From Propioniciclava flava (GTDB lineage: Bacteria; Actinomycetota; Actinomycetes; Propionibacteriales; Propionibacteriaceae): DNA of 64,000 nt. The DNA lies in the NCBI RefSeq assembly GCF_004126535.1, contig NZ_PPCV01000002.1, positions 186,001 to 250,000 of the forward strand, written 5' to 3'. The notes under the pieces were generated by a model, which saw only the letters and a program-made list of their open reading frames with translations, was not told the origin of the DNA and searched no databases. Shown here in pieces: positions 1-8,051 of this stretch (position 1 is the stretch's first letter; every line of letters starts with the position of its first letter). The position numbers were made by a program, and so were the translations under genes.

Positions 1-505
1 CTTGCCAATGGGACGCCATCGCGATGGCCTGGGCGCCCCTCGCATAGCCGAGGGTCTGACCGGGTAGTGGTTTGAGGGGGAGCCCGATGGCTCGACGGAA
101 CACACTGCGCAGCCCGAGGTCGGCGGGGACGCCGTGGGCGGCCAGGTCGAAATCGATGCTGTCCAGGGGGCCTCGGTCGACGGAGACCTCGAGGTGGCTC
201 CAGCCATGATCGGCCAGCCATGCTCCCACCAGGGCCCACGCTGCGGACAGGCGCTCGGGGGGAACGTCACGACCATGGCCGACCGCATCGATGTCGATAC
301 CGGTGGGGATCCCCGGGTAGACCACTGGGGCATCGGCGGCCCGCCGCGAGAAGGGGCCCAGTTTGCTCAACAGGCCTCCGCGGGGCGGGGGTGCAGGCCA
401 GACGCGCTCGGCCACATCACGCAGTTCGGCGAGGCTGGCGTCGCTTCCGCTAAACACCTCGCGCACGTCGTCAATCGCTACCGCGATGAGGCTCACGTTG
501 CCCAT
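1..505 (-). CDS. Hypothetical protein, 3' end outside the window
   Basis: Reading leftward from an ATG at 505, an open frame of 168 codons runs off the left edge without a stop. The protein starts MGNVSLIAVAIDD and continues through a Pro/Arg-rich linker (around residues 37-60). The rest alternates hydrophobic and acidic stretches, for example SVDRGPLDSIDFDL. I see no signal peptide or membrane segment and do not recognise the family. It is divergent from the secreted protein starting at 569, leaving a 63-bp shared promoter region. The frame is open throughout and codon use matches the neighbours, so I take it as a real gene of unknown function. Confidence 0.6.
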   Translation of the reverse strand, partial: MGNVSLIAVAIDDVREVFSGSDASLAELRDVAERVWPAPPPRGGLLSKLGPFSRRAADAPVVYPGIPTGIDIDAVGHGRDVPPERLSAAWALVGAWLADHGWSHLEVSVDRGPLDSIDFDLAAHGVPADLGLRSVFRRAIGLPLKPLPGQTLGYARGAQAIAMASHWQ

Positions 506-568
506 ACCCGGAGCTTACTCATGCGGCCTCCCGATGGTGAGCCTGGCGCCCCGGATACACTGGCCAGC

Positions 569-1531
569 GTGAGACTGAGGGCCCAGAACCGGATCGTCAC
601 CGGCGCACTTCTCCTGTTGCTGCTCTTGGTTGTGGCAGGCGCCCTGTGGTCGGCGCCTCCGGCCCGAGCCGAGGAGCCGCTGCGGTTGGCCGCGTCGTCG
701 CAACCGTTGGGGATGGCGACCGATCATGCACGCGGCAGATATTGGGTGCTGGACAAGTCCAGCGGACGCCTCACCCTGACGGCCATCAAGCCGGACGGCA
801 CCGTCGAAGGGACGATGAACTCCCGCGACAACCTGACTAATGCGCAGGCGCTCGCCTTCGACTCGGGGGAGGCCTACGTCGGCGACATCGGTGGGAAGCG
901 AGCTCAGGTCACCGTCTATCAGGTCACCGAGCCCTGGCCCGGGACGGAGATCCTCAAAGCCATTGCCTACCCGTTGACCTACCCCGATGGCAGCCACGAC
1001 GCCGCCGCGATCCTGGTCGATGGTTCCCATCGCATCTCGGTGGTCACCAAGGGCCCCAACCCCGGCATTTACCAAGCTGTCCCCACGCCGTCGCGTGACA
1101 CCCCCAGCCCCCTCACGAGGGTGGCGAATGCTCCCGACGGGGTGACCGACGCGGTCGTGCTGCAGGACGGACGCCTGGTGCTGCGCACGGCGACGACCAT
1201 CTACGCACTGGACGCCACCAGCTACGCCACCTTGGGTCAGGCTGACATTGGGGTTACGGAGCGCGGCCAGTCGATCACAGAGTCGATCACGGCCGGTCAG
1301 GTGCTGACTGCTGCGGGGCCCTCCGGTGTGGTGACATCCCTGGCCGTTCCCGGCCCAGCCCCGGCCACCCCGCAGAATCCCGCGACGCGGTCGGCGAACC
1401 CGCAGACCCAGGCGACCACGGATCCTGCCGAAAACCGCACGTTCGCTCAGACGGGGACCACCACGTCGGTGGCGATCGCCGCCGGGTTGGCCGCAGTCGC
1501 AGGCCTGGTCGTCGTGCTGCGCCGCCGCTGA
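569..1531 (+). CDS. Secreted, wall-anchored beta-propeller-like protein
   Basis: The protein has 320 residues. I chose the GTG at 569 because it begins directly before a signal peptide (RLRAQNR, then a long Leu/Val core, then a PPARAEE cleavage region). The open frame extends upstream to 134, but that stretch lies antisense to the divergent gene. The mature part has repeated short strand-turn segments of the NHL/WD-like propeller kind. Near the C terminus comes a Thr/Pro/Ala-rich spacer, then FAQTG, a hydrophobic helix and RRR. That layout is a sortase sorting signal, with FAQTG resembling the LAXTG signal of class E sortases. It is therefore probably exported and linked to the cell wall. The ligand or role is unknown. 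Confidence 0.7.
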   Translation: MRLRAQNRIVTGALLLLLLLVVAGALWSAPPARAEEPLRLAASSQPLGMATDHARGRYWVLDKSSGRLTLTAIKPDGTVEGTMNSRDNLTNAQALAFDSGEAYVGDIGGKRAQVTVYQVTEPWPGTEILKAIAYPLTYPDGSHDAAAILVDGSHRISVVTKGPNPGIYQAVPTPSRDTPSPLTRVANAPDGVTDAVVLQDGRLVLRTATTIYALDATSYATLGQADIGVTERGQSITESITAGQVLTAAGPSGVVTSLAVPGPAPATPQNPATRSANPQTQATTDPAENRTFAQTGTTTSVAIAAGLAAVAGLVVVLRRR

Positions 1532-1566
1532 GTCTCGCGGCCGGGGCGCCGGCCCCGCCACGAGAC
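1532..1566. terminator. Bidirectional hairpin between convergent genes
   Basis: The arms GTCTCG and CGAGAC enclose a second GC stem (GGGGC/GCCCC). It lies directly between the stop of the wall protein and the stop of serC, so it can end both convergent transcripts. There is no clear T run. Confidence 0.6.
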
Positions 1567-1567
1567 G

Positions 1568-2680
1568 TCAGGCGACGGTGCGCTCCAGCACCCAGTCAAT
1601 GCATGCGGTGAGGGCCTCCACGTCGGACGGCTCCACGGCGGGGAACATGCCGATGCGCAACTGGTTACGACCCAGCTTGCGGTAGGGCTCCACGTCCACG
1701 ATGTTGTTGGCGCGCAAGGTTGCCGCCAGCGCGGCGGCGTCCACCGATGCGTCGAAGTCGATCGTCCCGACGACCGGCGAGCGGTACGGCTCGGACACGA
1801 AGGGGCTGGCGAGCGGGTGGGCATCCGCCCACGCGTACAGGTGCGACGCGGACGCGTGGGTGCGGCGCTCGGCGTACGCCAGCCCGCCCGAGGCCAGTAA
1901 CCAGTCGAGTTGCTCGGCCATGAGGAACAAGGTGGCCAGGGCTGGGGTGTTGAGTGTCTGATCCGCGCGGCTGTTCGTCACCGCCAACTGGAGGTTCAGC
2001 GAGTCGGGGATCCACCGCTCCTGCGTGAGGCGTGCGCTGCGCTCGATCGCGGCAGGGGAGAGGAGCGCGCACCACAGGCCACCATCGGAGGAGAACCCCT
2101 TCTGGGGCGCGAAGTAGTAGGCGTCCACGTCAGCCAGATCGACGGGCATCGCTCCGGCCGAACTAGTGGCGTCGATCAGCGTCAACGCTTGCGGGTCCGA
2201 CCCGGGGATGCGGTGGATCGGGGCGGCGGCGCCGGTCGCCGTCTCGTTGTGCGCCCAGGCGTACACGTCGGCGTCCGCAACGCGAGGGAGAATGACGGAT
2301 CCGGGCGCAACCTCGGCGACGGTCGGCTCGTCCAGCCACGGCGTCCGGGCGATGGCGCTGGCGAACTTGCTGGTGAACTCGCCGAACACGCTCACGGAGG
2401 CACGCTGCTGGATCAGGCAGAAGGAGGCCACGTCCCAAAACTGCGTCGAACCACCGTTGCCGAGAACGACCTCGTAGCCCTCTGGCGCGTCATACAGGCT
2501 GGCCAGCCCGGTACGGATCCGCCGCACCACCTCACGCACGGGCGCCTGACGATGGGAGGTTCCCATCCAGGTGGCGCCGCGGGTGGCCAGCGCGGTCAGC
2601 GCGGCGGGGCGCACTTTGGAGGGGCCGCAGCCGAATCGGCCGTCGACAGGGAGCAGATCGGTGGGAATCGTCAAGGACAC
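1568..2680 (-). CDS. serC: Phosphoserine aminotransferase
   Basis: This 370-residue PLP-dependent class V aminotransferase converts 3-phosphohydroxypyruvate and glutamate to phosphoserine in cytoplasmic serine synthesis. It begins with the actinobacterial-type segment LPVDGRFGCGPSKVR. GNGGSTQFWD (75-83) is the cofactor phosphate region, WAHNETATG (142-150) is near the substrate, and the likely Schiff-base lysine is K194 in FAPQKGFSSDGG. Length is normal for the mycobacterial/actinobacterial SerC subgroup. The start is GTG at 2680. It is divergent from the DtxR-type regulator with about 97 bp between them. Confidence 0.92.
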   Translation of the reverse strand: MSLTIPTDLLPVDGRFGCGPSKVRPAALTALATRGATWMGTSHRQAPVREVVRRIRTGLASLYDAPEGYEVVLGNGGSTQFWDVASFCLIQQRASVSVFGEFTSKFASAIARTPWLDEPTVAEVAPGSVILPRVADADVYAWAHNETATGAAAPIHRIPGSDPQALTLIDATSSAGAMPVDLADVDAYYFAPQKGFSSDGGLWCALLSPAAIERSARLTQERWIPDSLNLQLAVTNSRADQTLNTPALATLFLMAEQLDWLLASGGLAYAERRTHASASHLYAWADAHPLASPFVSEPYRSPVVGTIDFDASVDAAALAATLRANNIVDVEPYRKLGRNQLRIGMFPAVEPSDVEALTACIDWVLERTVA

Positions 2681-2777
2681 GCCCCCATTCTCCCATCGTC
2701 GGGGCCACCTCGGCGTGAGCGCCCATGGCGGCTAGGGTAGGCGCGTACAGCGTCGCTATGAGCGGGAGGGGATCGGC

Positions 2778-3467
2778 GTGAGTGACCTCATCGATACGAC
2801 AGAGATGTATTTGCGCACGGTCTACGACCTGGAAGAGGAGGGTGTGACGCCCCTTCGTGCCCGCATCGCTGAGCGCCTGGGCCAAAGCGGTCCGACGGTG
2901 AGCCAGACCGTGCAGCGCATGGAACGCGACGGGCTGCTGCACGTGGCCGACGACCGCCACATTCAGCTCACCGAAGCCGGTCGGGCCAAGGCCACCAGCG
3001 TCATCCGCAAGCACCGGTTGGCCGAAGTGCTCCTGACTCAGGTGATCGGGCTGCCGCTCGATCTGGTGCATGACGAGGCCTGCCGGTGGGAGCACGTGAT
3101 CTCCGACGAGGTAGCCACCCGACTCGACGCCATCCTGCACAACCCCAGCGTGTCGCCGTACGGGAACCCGATCCCGGCGGCGGGCGTCCTGGGGCCACAA
3201 CTCCCCGCCGAACCCGTCGTGCAGCCGCTGGCACACGTCCTGCCCGAGGAAGGCCCGTGCCACGTCACCGTCGCGCGCCTCACCGAAGCCGTCCAGGCGA
3301 TGCCCACCGTCCTGAGCGTGCTGGACGAGGTGGGGGTCCATCCAGGCGTCGGTCTTACCGCGGAGAACGTCGATGGTGAACTCAAGCTCACCATCGAGGG
3401 TCATGAGGCGTTCCTCACCCCCGACGTGGCCCACCACCTGTTCGTGACAGCCCCGGTCGCGGCGTAG
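2778..3467 (+). CDS. DtxR/IdeR-family metal-dependent repressor
   Basis: The protein has 229 residues: an N-terminal winged helix (1-65), a dimerisation/metal-binding domain (70-140) and a C-terminal SH3-like domain. The metal ligands of classical DtxR all fall at the same numbers here: M10, H79, E83, H98, C102, E105 and H106. This supports a genuine iron- or manganese-sensing repressor. Cys at 102 points to the DtxR/IdeR (iron) type rather than MntR, although the C-terminal domain may change specificity. The GTG start is preceded by a GGGAGGGGA ribosome site. A methyltransferase gene follows after 17 bp and is probably cotranscribed. Confidence 0.9.
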   Translation: MSDLIDTTEMYLRTVYDLEEEGVTPLRARIAERLGQSGPTVSQTVQRMERDGLLHVADDRHIQLTEAGRAKATSVIRKHRLAEVLLTQVIGLPLDLVHDEACRWEHVISDEVATRLDAILHNPSVSPYGNPIPAAGVLGPQLPAEPVVQPLAHVLPEEGPCHVTVARLTEAVQAMPTVLSVLDEVGVHPGVGLTAENVDGELKLTIEGHEAFLTPDVAHHLFVTAPVAA

Positions 3468-3484
3468 GCGTCCCCCGCACCACG

Positions 3485-4312
3485 ATGAAGCGCGGCTTCG
3501 ACTGGGAGGCCTACCTGGACCGCGTCCATCGGGACCGGCCCGCGCTGTCGGAGGCCGTGGTGCGGCGGCTGCAATCGGGCGGTGCATCGCCCTATCACTG
3601 GCTGGCTCGTGCTGTGTCGCCGCGTGCAGCCACAGTGCTCGATGTTGCCTGCGGCACGGGGGCAATGTCGCGTGAACTCGTCGCCCCCGGGCGGCGCGTC
3701 ATCGGGGTGGACGTGTCGGTGGCTCGCCTCGACGTGGCCGCTCAGCGTGCCGAGGGCCCTTTCGTGTGTGCGGATGCACGCCAACTCCCTCTGCCCGACG
3801 ACAGCGTCGACGCGGTGGTGAGCGTCCTAGGGCCCGTCGTGATCCAGCCTGCCGCCGATCTTTTCGCGGAGGTGGCCCGCGTCCTGCGTCCGGGTGGGAT
3901 CTTCGCGTTCATTGCGCCGACGATCCTGCTGGCGCGGCCGCACGAACTCGTCCGATCGTTGCAGTTGGTGGCGCACCTGCGCGCGCGCCCCCGATTCCCT
4001 GGCCCCACCGAGGTCACCGGCTATGTGGAGGCGCTGGAGGGCACCGGTCTGCGGAAGGTCGAGGACGCTCGCGAGCGGTATCACGTCGAGATTGCGGACC
4101 GCGGGCAGGCGCGGGAGATCATCGATGCGCTCTACGTGCCGGGATCCTCACCGCGCCGCACCCAGGCTGCTGCGGACTGGCTCACCTCGCGCGTCGAGCG
4201 GCGGGGGCCGGTGCGCATGTCGATCGGTATGCGGCGGTTCGTCGTGTTGAAACAGTTGCACGCGAACCCCGCCGGGAATGACTCACCCGAGAACGGTGTT
4301 GAGGCAGGGTAA
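3485..4312 (+). CDS. Class I SAM-dependent methyltransferase
   Basis: The protein has 275 residues. Motif I (VLDVACGTGA, 51-60) binds S-adenosylmethionine. VIGVDVS supplies the acidic residue of motif II. The stretch FAEVARVLRPGGIFAF is the usual post-motif III of UbiE/Methyltransf_11 proteins. The substrate cannot be read from sequence. Ubiquinone/menaquinone-type or small-molecule methylation are the common family roles. It lies 17 bp after the DtxR gene and just before thioredoxin, so it is likely in one operon with them. Confidence 0.82.
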   Translation: MKRGFDWEAYLDRVHRDRPALSEAVVRRLQSGGASPYHWLARAVSPRAATVLDVACGTGAMSRELVAPGRRVIGVDVSVARLDVAAQRAEGPFVCADARQLPLPDDSVDAVVSVLGPVVIQPAADLFAEVARVLRPGGIFAFIAPTILLARPHELVRSLQLVAHLRARPRFPGPTEVTGYVEALEGTGLRKVEDARERYHVEIADRGQAREIIDALYVPGSSPRRTQAAADWLTSRVERRGPVRMSIGMRRFVVLKQLHANPAGNDSPENGVEAG

Positions 4313-4331
4313 CCAACGAAAGGAGCCGAGC

Positions 4332-4730
4332 GTGGCCACCGTCGAGTTGACGACCGAGAATTTCGCTTCGACCATCGAGGGCAACGACACGTTGTTCATC
4401 GACTTCTGGGCGGCCTGGTGCGGTCCGTGCCGCATGTTCGCGCCCGTTTTTGACGCCGCGTCGGAGAAGTACACCGATGTGACGTTCGCCAAGCTGGACA
4501 CCGAGGCCCAAGGCGAGATCGCCGCAGCTTTGGAGATCCAGTCGATCCCGACCCTGATGGCGTTCCGTGGCGGCGTTTTGGTCTACCGCGAGGCGGGCGC
4601 GATGAACGCGTCGGGGTTCGATCAACTCGTTGATGCCGTGAAGGCCCTCGACCTCGAAGAGGTCCGGGCGCAGGCCAAGGAGGCGCAGGAGCGCCACGAC
4701 GCCGAGCACGCACAGGCGTCCGAGAACTGA
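4332..4730 (+). CDS. trxA: Thioredoxin
   Basis: The protein has 132 residues. The active site FWAAWCGPCR (C30, C33) and the cis-proline segment SIPTLMAF are intact, so it is a competent cytoplasmic dithiol reductase. I place the start at GTG 4332, which has AAAGGAGC just upstream. The open frame begins earlier but would overlap the preceding gene. Compared with typical 105-110-residue thioredoxins it has an extra Glu/Lys/Ala-rich helical tail of about 20 residues. This is the chromosomal thioredoxin, and a second, zinc-ribbon type is encoded at 25.4 kb. Confidence 0.92.
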   Translation: MATVELTTENFASTIEGNDTLFIDFWAAWCGPCRMFAPVFDAASEKYTDVTFAKLDTEAQGEIAAALEIQSIPTLMAFRGGVLVYREAGAMNASGFDQLVDAVKALDLEEVRAQAKEAQERHDAEHAQASEN

Positions 4731-4736
4731 TCTGTT

Positions 4737-4785
4737 GTCGCCGCGGTGGTCATCCACCGCGGCGACTCCTGTTGTTCACTTTTTC
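4737..4785 (+). terminator. Rho-independent terminator after trxA
   Basis: A perfect 13-bp stem (4737-4749 with 4754-4766, arms starting GTCGCCGCGG) has a TCAT loop and is followed by a T-rich tract ending CTTTTT. It closes the dtxR-methyltransferase-trxA operon. Confidence 0.85.
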
Positions 4786-4805
4786 TCTCACCGCGAAGGA
4801 GAGCC

Positions 4806-5834
4806 ATGTCGGTGCAGTTTGGTCTGGACACATTCGGGGACGTGACACTCGACGACGAAGGGCGTCGCGTGTCGCAGGCTCAGGTCATCCGCGATGTCGT
4901 CGAGGAGGGCGTGTGGGCTGACCAGCTTGGACTGGACGCCTTTTCGGTGGGGGAACACCACCGGCCCGACTTTGCTGTGAGCGCTCCCGACACGGTGCTG
5001 GCTGGGCTGGCGACTTGCACCCAGCAGATCAAGCTCGGGTCGGCGGTCGTTGTGTTGAGTTCGGATGACCCCATCCGGGTCTATGAGCGTTTCGCGACCG
5101 TCGATGCCCTGAGCGGGGGGCGTGCCGAGCCCGTGTTGGGCCGGGGGTCTTTCATCGAGTCGTTCCCGCTGTACGGGTTCGACCTGGCCGACTACGAGAC
5201 CTTGTTTGAGGAGAAGCTCGCCGTCTTCGCGGAACTCCTCAAGGAGCAGCCCGTCACGTGGTCGGGTAACTACCGGACGCCTATGGCCGACGTTGACGTG
5301 TTCCCCAAGACAGAGGGCGGCCGCATGAACGCGTGGGTGGCCGTCGGCGGCTCGCCGCAGTCGGTCGTCCGCGCCGCCCACTACGGGTTTGGGTTGCAGT
5401 TGGCGATCATCGGCGGTCCGGCCGGCCAGTTCAAGCCGTTCGTGGATCTGTACCATCGCGCGTTGAATGAGTTTGGACAGCGGACGGACCTGCCCGTGGC
5501 GGTCCACAGTCCCGGGCACATTGCCGATACCGACGACCTTGCTGCCGAGCAGTTGTTCCCGCACTTCAAGGACAACCGCGATCGGATTGGCCAGGAGCGT
5601 GGCTGGGGCGCGGTGGGCCGCGACGAGTTCGAGAACGAGATTGAGCATGGCGCTCTCTACGTCGGCTCCCCGGAGACGGTCGCGGCGAAGATCGCGGCCA
5701 CGATCAAGCAGTTGGGCGTCCAGCGCTTCGACCTGAAGTACGCCAACGGTCCCATGCCACACTCCCAGTTGATGCGCTCGATCGAGTTGTACGCCACCCG
5801 CGTCGTCCCGCTCGTGCGCGACATGCTGGGCTGA
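4806..5834 (+). CDS. LLM-class flavin-dependent oxidoreductase
   Basis: The protein has 342 residues with a luciferase-like TIM barrel. SVGEHHRPDF near residue 50, VVVLSSDDPIRVYE and GRGSFIESF match the bacterial-luciferase/alkanal monooxygenase superfamily that uses FMNH2 or F420. The start at ATG 4806 has AAGGAG nine bases upstream. It follows a terminator and is followed by a tRNA gene, so it is probably a single transcription unit. The substrate is unknown. Confidence 0.85.
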   Translation: MSVQFGLDTFGDVTLDDEGRRVSQAQVIRDVVEEGVWADQLGLDAFSVGEHHRPDFAVSAPDTVLAGLATCTQQIKLGSAVVVLSSDDPIRVYERFATVDALSGGRAEPVLGRGSFIESFPLYGFDLADYETLFEEKLAVFAELLKEQPVTWSGNYRTPMADVDVFPKTEGGRMNAWVAVGGSPQSVVRAAHYGFGLQLAIIGGPAGQFKPFVDLYHRALNEFGQRTDLPVAVHSPGHIADTDDLAAEQLFPHFKDNRDRIGQERGWGAVGRDEFENEIEHGALYVGSPETVAAKIAATIKQLGVQRFDLKYANGPMPHSQLMRSIELYATRVVPLVRDMLG

Positions 5835-5902
5835 CGCAGGGGCACGTCACCCCTGGTCGCGATTGGAGACCGGCCCGGGGCGGCGCTAGCCTTGCCGGGC
5901 CG

Positions 5903-5978
5903 GGCCCCATAGCTCAGGGGATAGAGCAGAGGTTTCCTAAACCTTGTGTCGGAGGTTCGAATCCTCCTGGGGCCGCCA
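5903..5978 (+). tRNA. tRNA-Arg (anticodon CCT)
   Basis: The acceptor stem is GGCCCCA/TGGGGCC, the D arm GCTC..GAGC and the anticodon stem GAGGT/ACCTT with loop TTCCTAA. The T arm is GGAGG TTCGAAT CCTCC. Discriminator G is followed by an encoded CCA. The anticodon CCT reads AGG codons. Confidence 0.95.
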
Positions 5979-6025
5979 CCACGATCCCTCGCACCCCGCT
6001 GTTGCCGTCTGGCAGGATCAGCGGT

Positions 6026-6325
6026 GTGGAGAACGGTCGAGACTATGGAGCCGACATGCTGGCGGCACTAGAGGTGAAGCTCGCGTCGGGCGACATCACG
6101 CAGGCGCAGCACGACGCCGAGCGCGTCCGGGTTATTGAAGCGATCCGCCAGGGAGCCACCGTCTGCGTCTCGCCTCTGCGGCGAGGCATCATGATCCTGT
6201 GCTCGGCGATCCTCATCCTTGCGGGCTTGGTGTTTGCTTTCCTGACACAGACGATCTTCGGGGTTGCGTTGGGGGCCGCGCTCGTCTGGGCCGGCGTCTT
6301 CGGGATCCGCCACGCTGCTCGTTAG
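6026..6325 (+). CDS. Small membrane protein with SHOCT-like N terminus
   Basis: The protein has 99 residues from GTG 6026. An earlier TTG at 6002 is possible but less likely. The N-terminal part (LAALEVKLASGDITQAQHDA) resembles a short SHOCT/DUF1707-type helical module. Two hydrophobic segments follow (about residues 54-74 and 78-93). It is probably an inner-membrane protein of unknown role, encoded between tRNA-Arg and the IS481 insertion. Confidence 0.6.
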   Translation: MENGRDYGADMLAALEVKLASGDITQAQHDAERVRVIEAIRQGATVCVSPLRRGIMILCSAILILAGLVFAFLTQTIFGVALGAALVWAGVFGIRHAAR

Positions 6326-6408
6326 CCCTTCACCCCTGGAGGAGGATCGAAGACACCAAGAGGTGGATCGATCCCAGTTGAAGACTTAAGAGTTATCAGC
6401 GCTACGCC

Positions 6409-6434
6409 GGGTGTCACATATGTGGGTGACACCC
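6409..6434. promoter_or_regulatory. Perfect 9-bp inverted repeat, candidate operator
   Basis: Arms GGGTGTCAC (6409-6417) and GTGACACCC (6426-6434) are separated by 8 bases. It lies about 20 bp upstream of a TATAGT hexamer (6453-6458) that would drive the small RNA described next. A closely related repeat occurs at 15197-15220. Confidence 0.5.
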
Positions 6435-6459
6435 GCCCCTCCTCGGGGGATGTATAGTT

Positions 6460-6553
6460 ATCGAACGAGAGCGACGCCAGGTCGATGTTGTCTCCTGGGG
6501 GTGGGTAGACGGCTTCTAAGCCCTTCGACCGGCGTCGCTCTCCCTTTGCGTTC
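6460..6553 (+). ncRNA. Candidate structured small RNA
   Basis: No protein gene fits here. Bases 6467-6484 pair with 6526-6542 (arms GAGAGCGACGCC / GGCGTCGCTCTC, plus GGTCG/CGACC after a one-base bulge), giving a 17-bp closing stem. Inside it two further small helices can form (GTCT/AGAC and GGCT-TCTA-AGCC), suggesting a three-way junction of about 80 nt. A TATAGT -10-like hexamer lies 8-14 bases before the stem and CTCTCCCTTTGCGTT follows it. I do not recognise a known RNA family. It could be a small RNA, a riboswitch-like leader of the gene originally downstream (the uridylyltransferase before the IS481 insertion), or only a terminator-like fold. Confidence 0.45.
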
Positions 6554-6654
6554 ACGAGGGATTTTGACCGCCCCCTGGTCGGGCTTCGCCCGCCGCTGCA
6601 TGGGGGCCGTGTTGCGCGGCGGACGAACCCCACGGCGATCGCAGCGGGCGCATC

Positions 6655-6660
6655 GCTAGA
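6655..6660. repeat. Left copy of 6-bp target duplication (GCTAGA)
   Basis: GCTAGA immediately precedes the left terminal repeat and recurs at 9169-9174 directly after the right one. It fits the NCTAGN target of IS481-type elements. Confidence 0.85.
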
Positions 6661-7642
6661 TGTACTGACCGGGGACGTTGATCAATCGTGAGAAGGGCGG
6701 CTGGCCTCCGCAGGCGGTGTGTGGTCGGTGCTGGTTGTACTCGTGGAGCCAGTCTGGGAGGGCATCGCGGCGTTCGTTCTCGCTCGTGTAGCAGCGCGCA
6801 TACGCCCAGCCGTCGGCCATGGTGCGGTGGAATCGCTCGACCTTGCCGTTGGTCTGTGGGCGGTATGGCCGCGTTCGCTTCGGAGTGATCGATAGAGCCT
6901 CGCACGTGTCTCGCCACAGGTGAGAACGGTACGCACCACCGTTATCGGACAAGATGCGCTCAATAGCGACCCCTCGGTCGGCGAACCACTCGACCGCTCG
7001 ATGCAGGACTCCGACGGCGGTGACAGCGGATTCGTCGTTGTGAACCTCGGTGTAGGCGACGCGCGAGTGGTCATCGATGATGGTGTGCACGAACGCATAC
7101 CCGAGCTTGGGGTTGCGCCACTTGTTCTTCGGCTTGCCGGGAGTGACGGCACGATTCCTCGATCCTTGACGTCGCCCGACGTATCGCCAGCCCCCACCGT
7201 CGGGGATGTTCCCGAGCTTCTTGACGTCCACGTGCACGAGCGAGCCAGGGTGGTCGTGTTCGTATCGGCGGATCGGCTCGCCGGTGGCACGGTCGACGTA
7301 GGAAAGTCGATTCATGCGCGCGGTCGTAAGGATGCGGTGGACCGTGGCCGGGGCGATGCCGAGTCGGGCTGCGAGTTGAACAGGCCCTTCCCTCAGGCGC
7401 ATTCGTAGGCTCACGCACCGTTTTGTCGTCTTCTTGCTCGTCTTGTTCGGCGAAGACTTCGGCCGTGACGACCGGTCCTGCATCGGCTCGCCAGCAAGGT
7501 AGCGGTCGACCCACCGCTTCACGGTCGGCCACGACACCTGGAAGCGGGCAGCGACTTCGCTGATCGGCCATCCTTCCTCGATGACGAGGCGTGCGACTCG
7601 TAGACGATGACGTGGGGTCAGCGCGGCATTGCGATGACTCAA
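6656..7642 (-). CDS. IS481-family transposase
   Basis: The protein has 328 residues. An N-terminal helix-turn-helix (about 24-48, WPISEVAARFQVSWPTVKRW) precedes an RNase H-like DDE domain. D139 (VHVDVKKLG), D233 (LSDNGGAY) and E269 (NGKVERFHR) form the triad with the D-35-E spacing expected for IS481. The frame is intact. The last codons lie in the terminal repeat, and the TAG stop lies in the flanking target duplication, so insertion at CTAG completes the gene. Confidence 0.93.
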   Translation of the reverse strand: MSHRNAALTPRHRLRVARLVIEEGWPISEVAARFQVSWPTVKRWVDRYLAGEPMQDRSSRPKSSPNKTSKKTTKRCVSLRMRLREGPVQLAARLGIAPATVHRILTTARMNRLSYVDRATGEPIRRYEHDHPGSLVHVDVKKLGNIPDGGGWRYVGRRQGSRNRAVTPGKPKNKWRNPKLGYAFVHTIIDDHSRVAYTEVHNDESAVTAVGVLHRAVEWFADRGVAIERILSDNGGAYRSHLWRDTCEALSITPKRTRPYRPQTNGKVERFHRTMADGWAYARCYTSENERRDALPDWLHEYNQHRPHTACGGQPPFSRLINVPGQYI

Positions 7643-7718
7643 AGTGCCTCCTGAGATAGATCGGTGGCCGGCCGCGTTTGCGACCGGCTACCGGATGATG
7701 GAGTTGGAGTAGAGATCT

Positions 7719-8051
7719 CTACTCGGCGCCTTGCGCTGCATGGAAGGTGAGTGCTGGCTCGAGCCAGGACTCGAGCCCAGGTCCCTGGAGTGCGGCCTGC
7801 TCGACGCAGATCCAGCCGTCGCCCATGGGGCGGTCTGCGCCCATGAGCGCAGGGTGAGCACCAGGGCGGGCGAGTAGGTCTTCCGCGTCAGTGGGGTCGA
7901 TGCGTAGCAGGAGTGTCCCTTCCCGACGAGCGGCGACGACCATCCGGTCCTCGACCATGAACGACACTCCCCCGAACATCGACACCTCACGAGGGTTGCG
8001 AGCTCTTAGCGCGTTACGAACTCGCTCGACCAGGTCCTTCTGTGCTGTCAT
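7719..8051 (-). CDS. TfoX N-terminal-domain protein (transposon passenger)
   Basis: The protein has 110 residues. VRNALRARNPREVSMFGGVSFMVEDRMVV is typical of the small single-domain TfoX/Sxy-like proteins common in actinobacteria, whose molecular role is not settled. The ATG at 8051 overlaps the stop of the SnoaL-like gene (ATGA), so the two are translationally coupled and controlled from the HxlR side. Confidence 0.8.
   Translation of the reverse strand: MTAQKDLVERVRNALRARNPREVSMFGGVSFMVEDRMVVAARREGTLLLRIDPTDAEDLLARPGAHPALMGADRPMGDGWICVEQAALQGPGLESWLEPALTFHAAQGAE

Noticed and set aside
134-568. Upstream extension of the secreted-protein frame
   Set aside because: It runs antisense to the divergent gene and would bury the signal peptide in the middle of the protein. 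GTG 569 is the sensible start.
515-1561. Long minus-strand frame opposite the secreted protein
   Set aside because: Gly/Arg-rich, no domain logic, fully opposite a gene with a signal peptide and sorting signal. GC-driven shadow.
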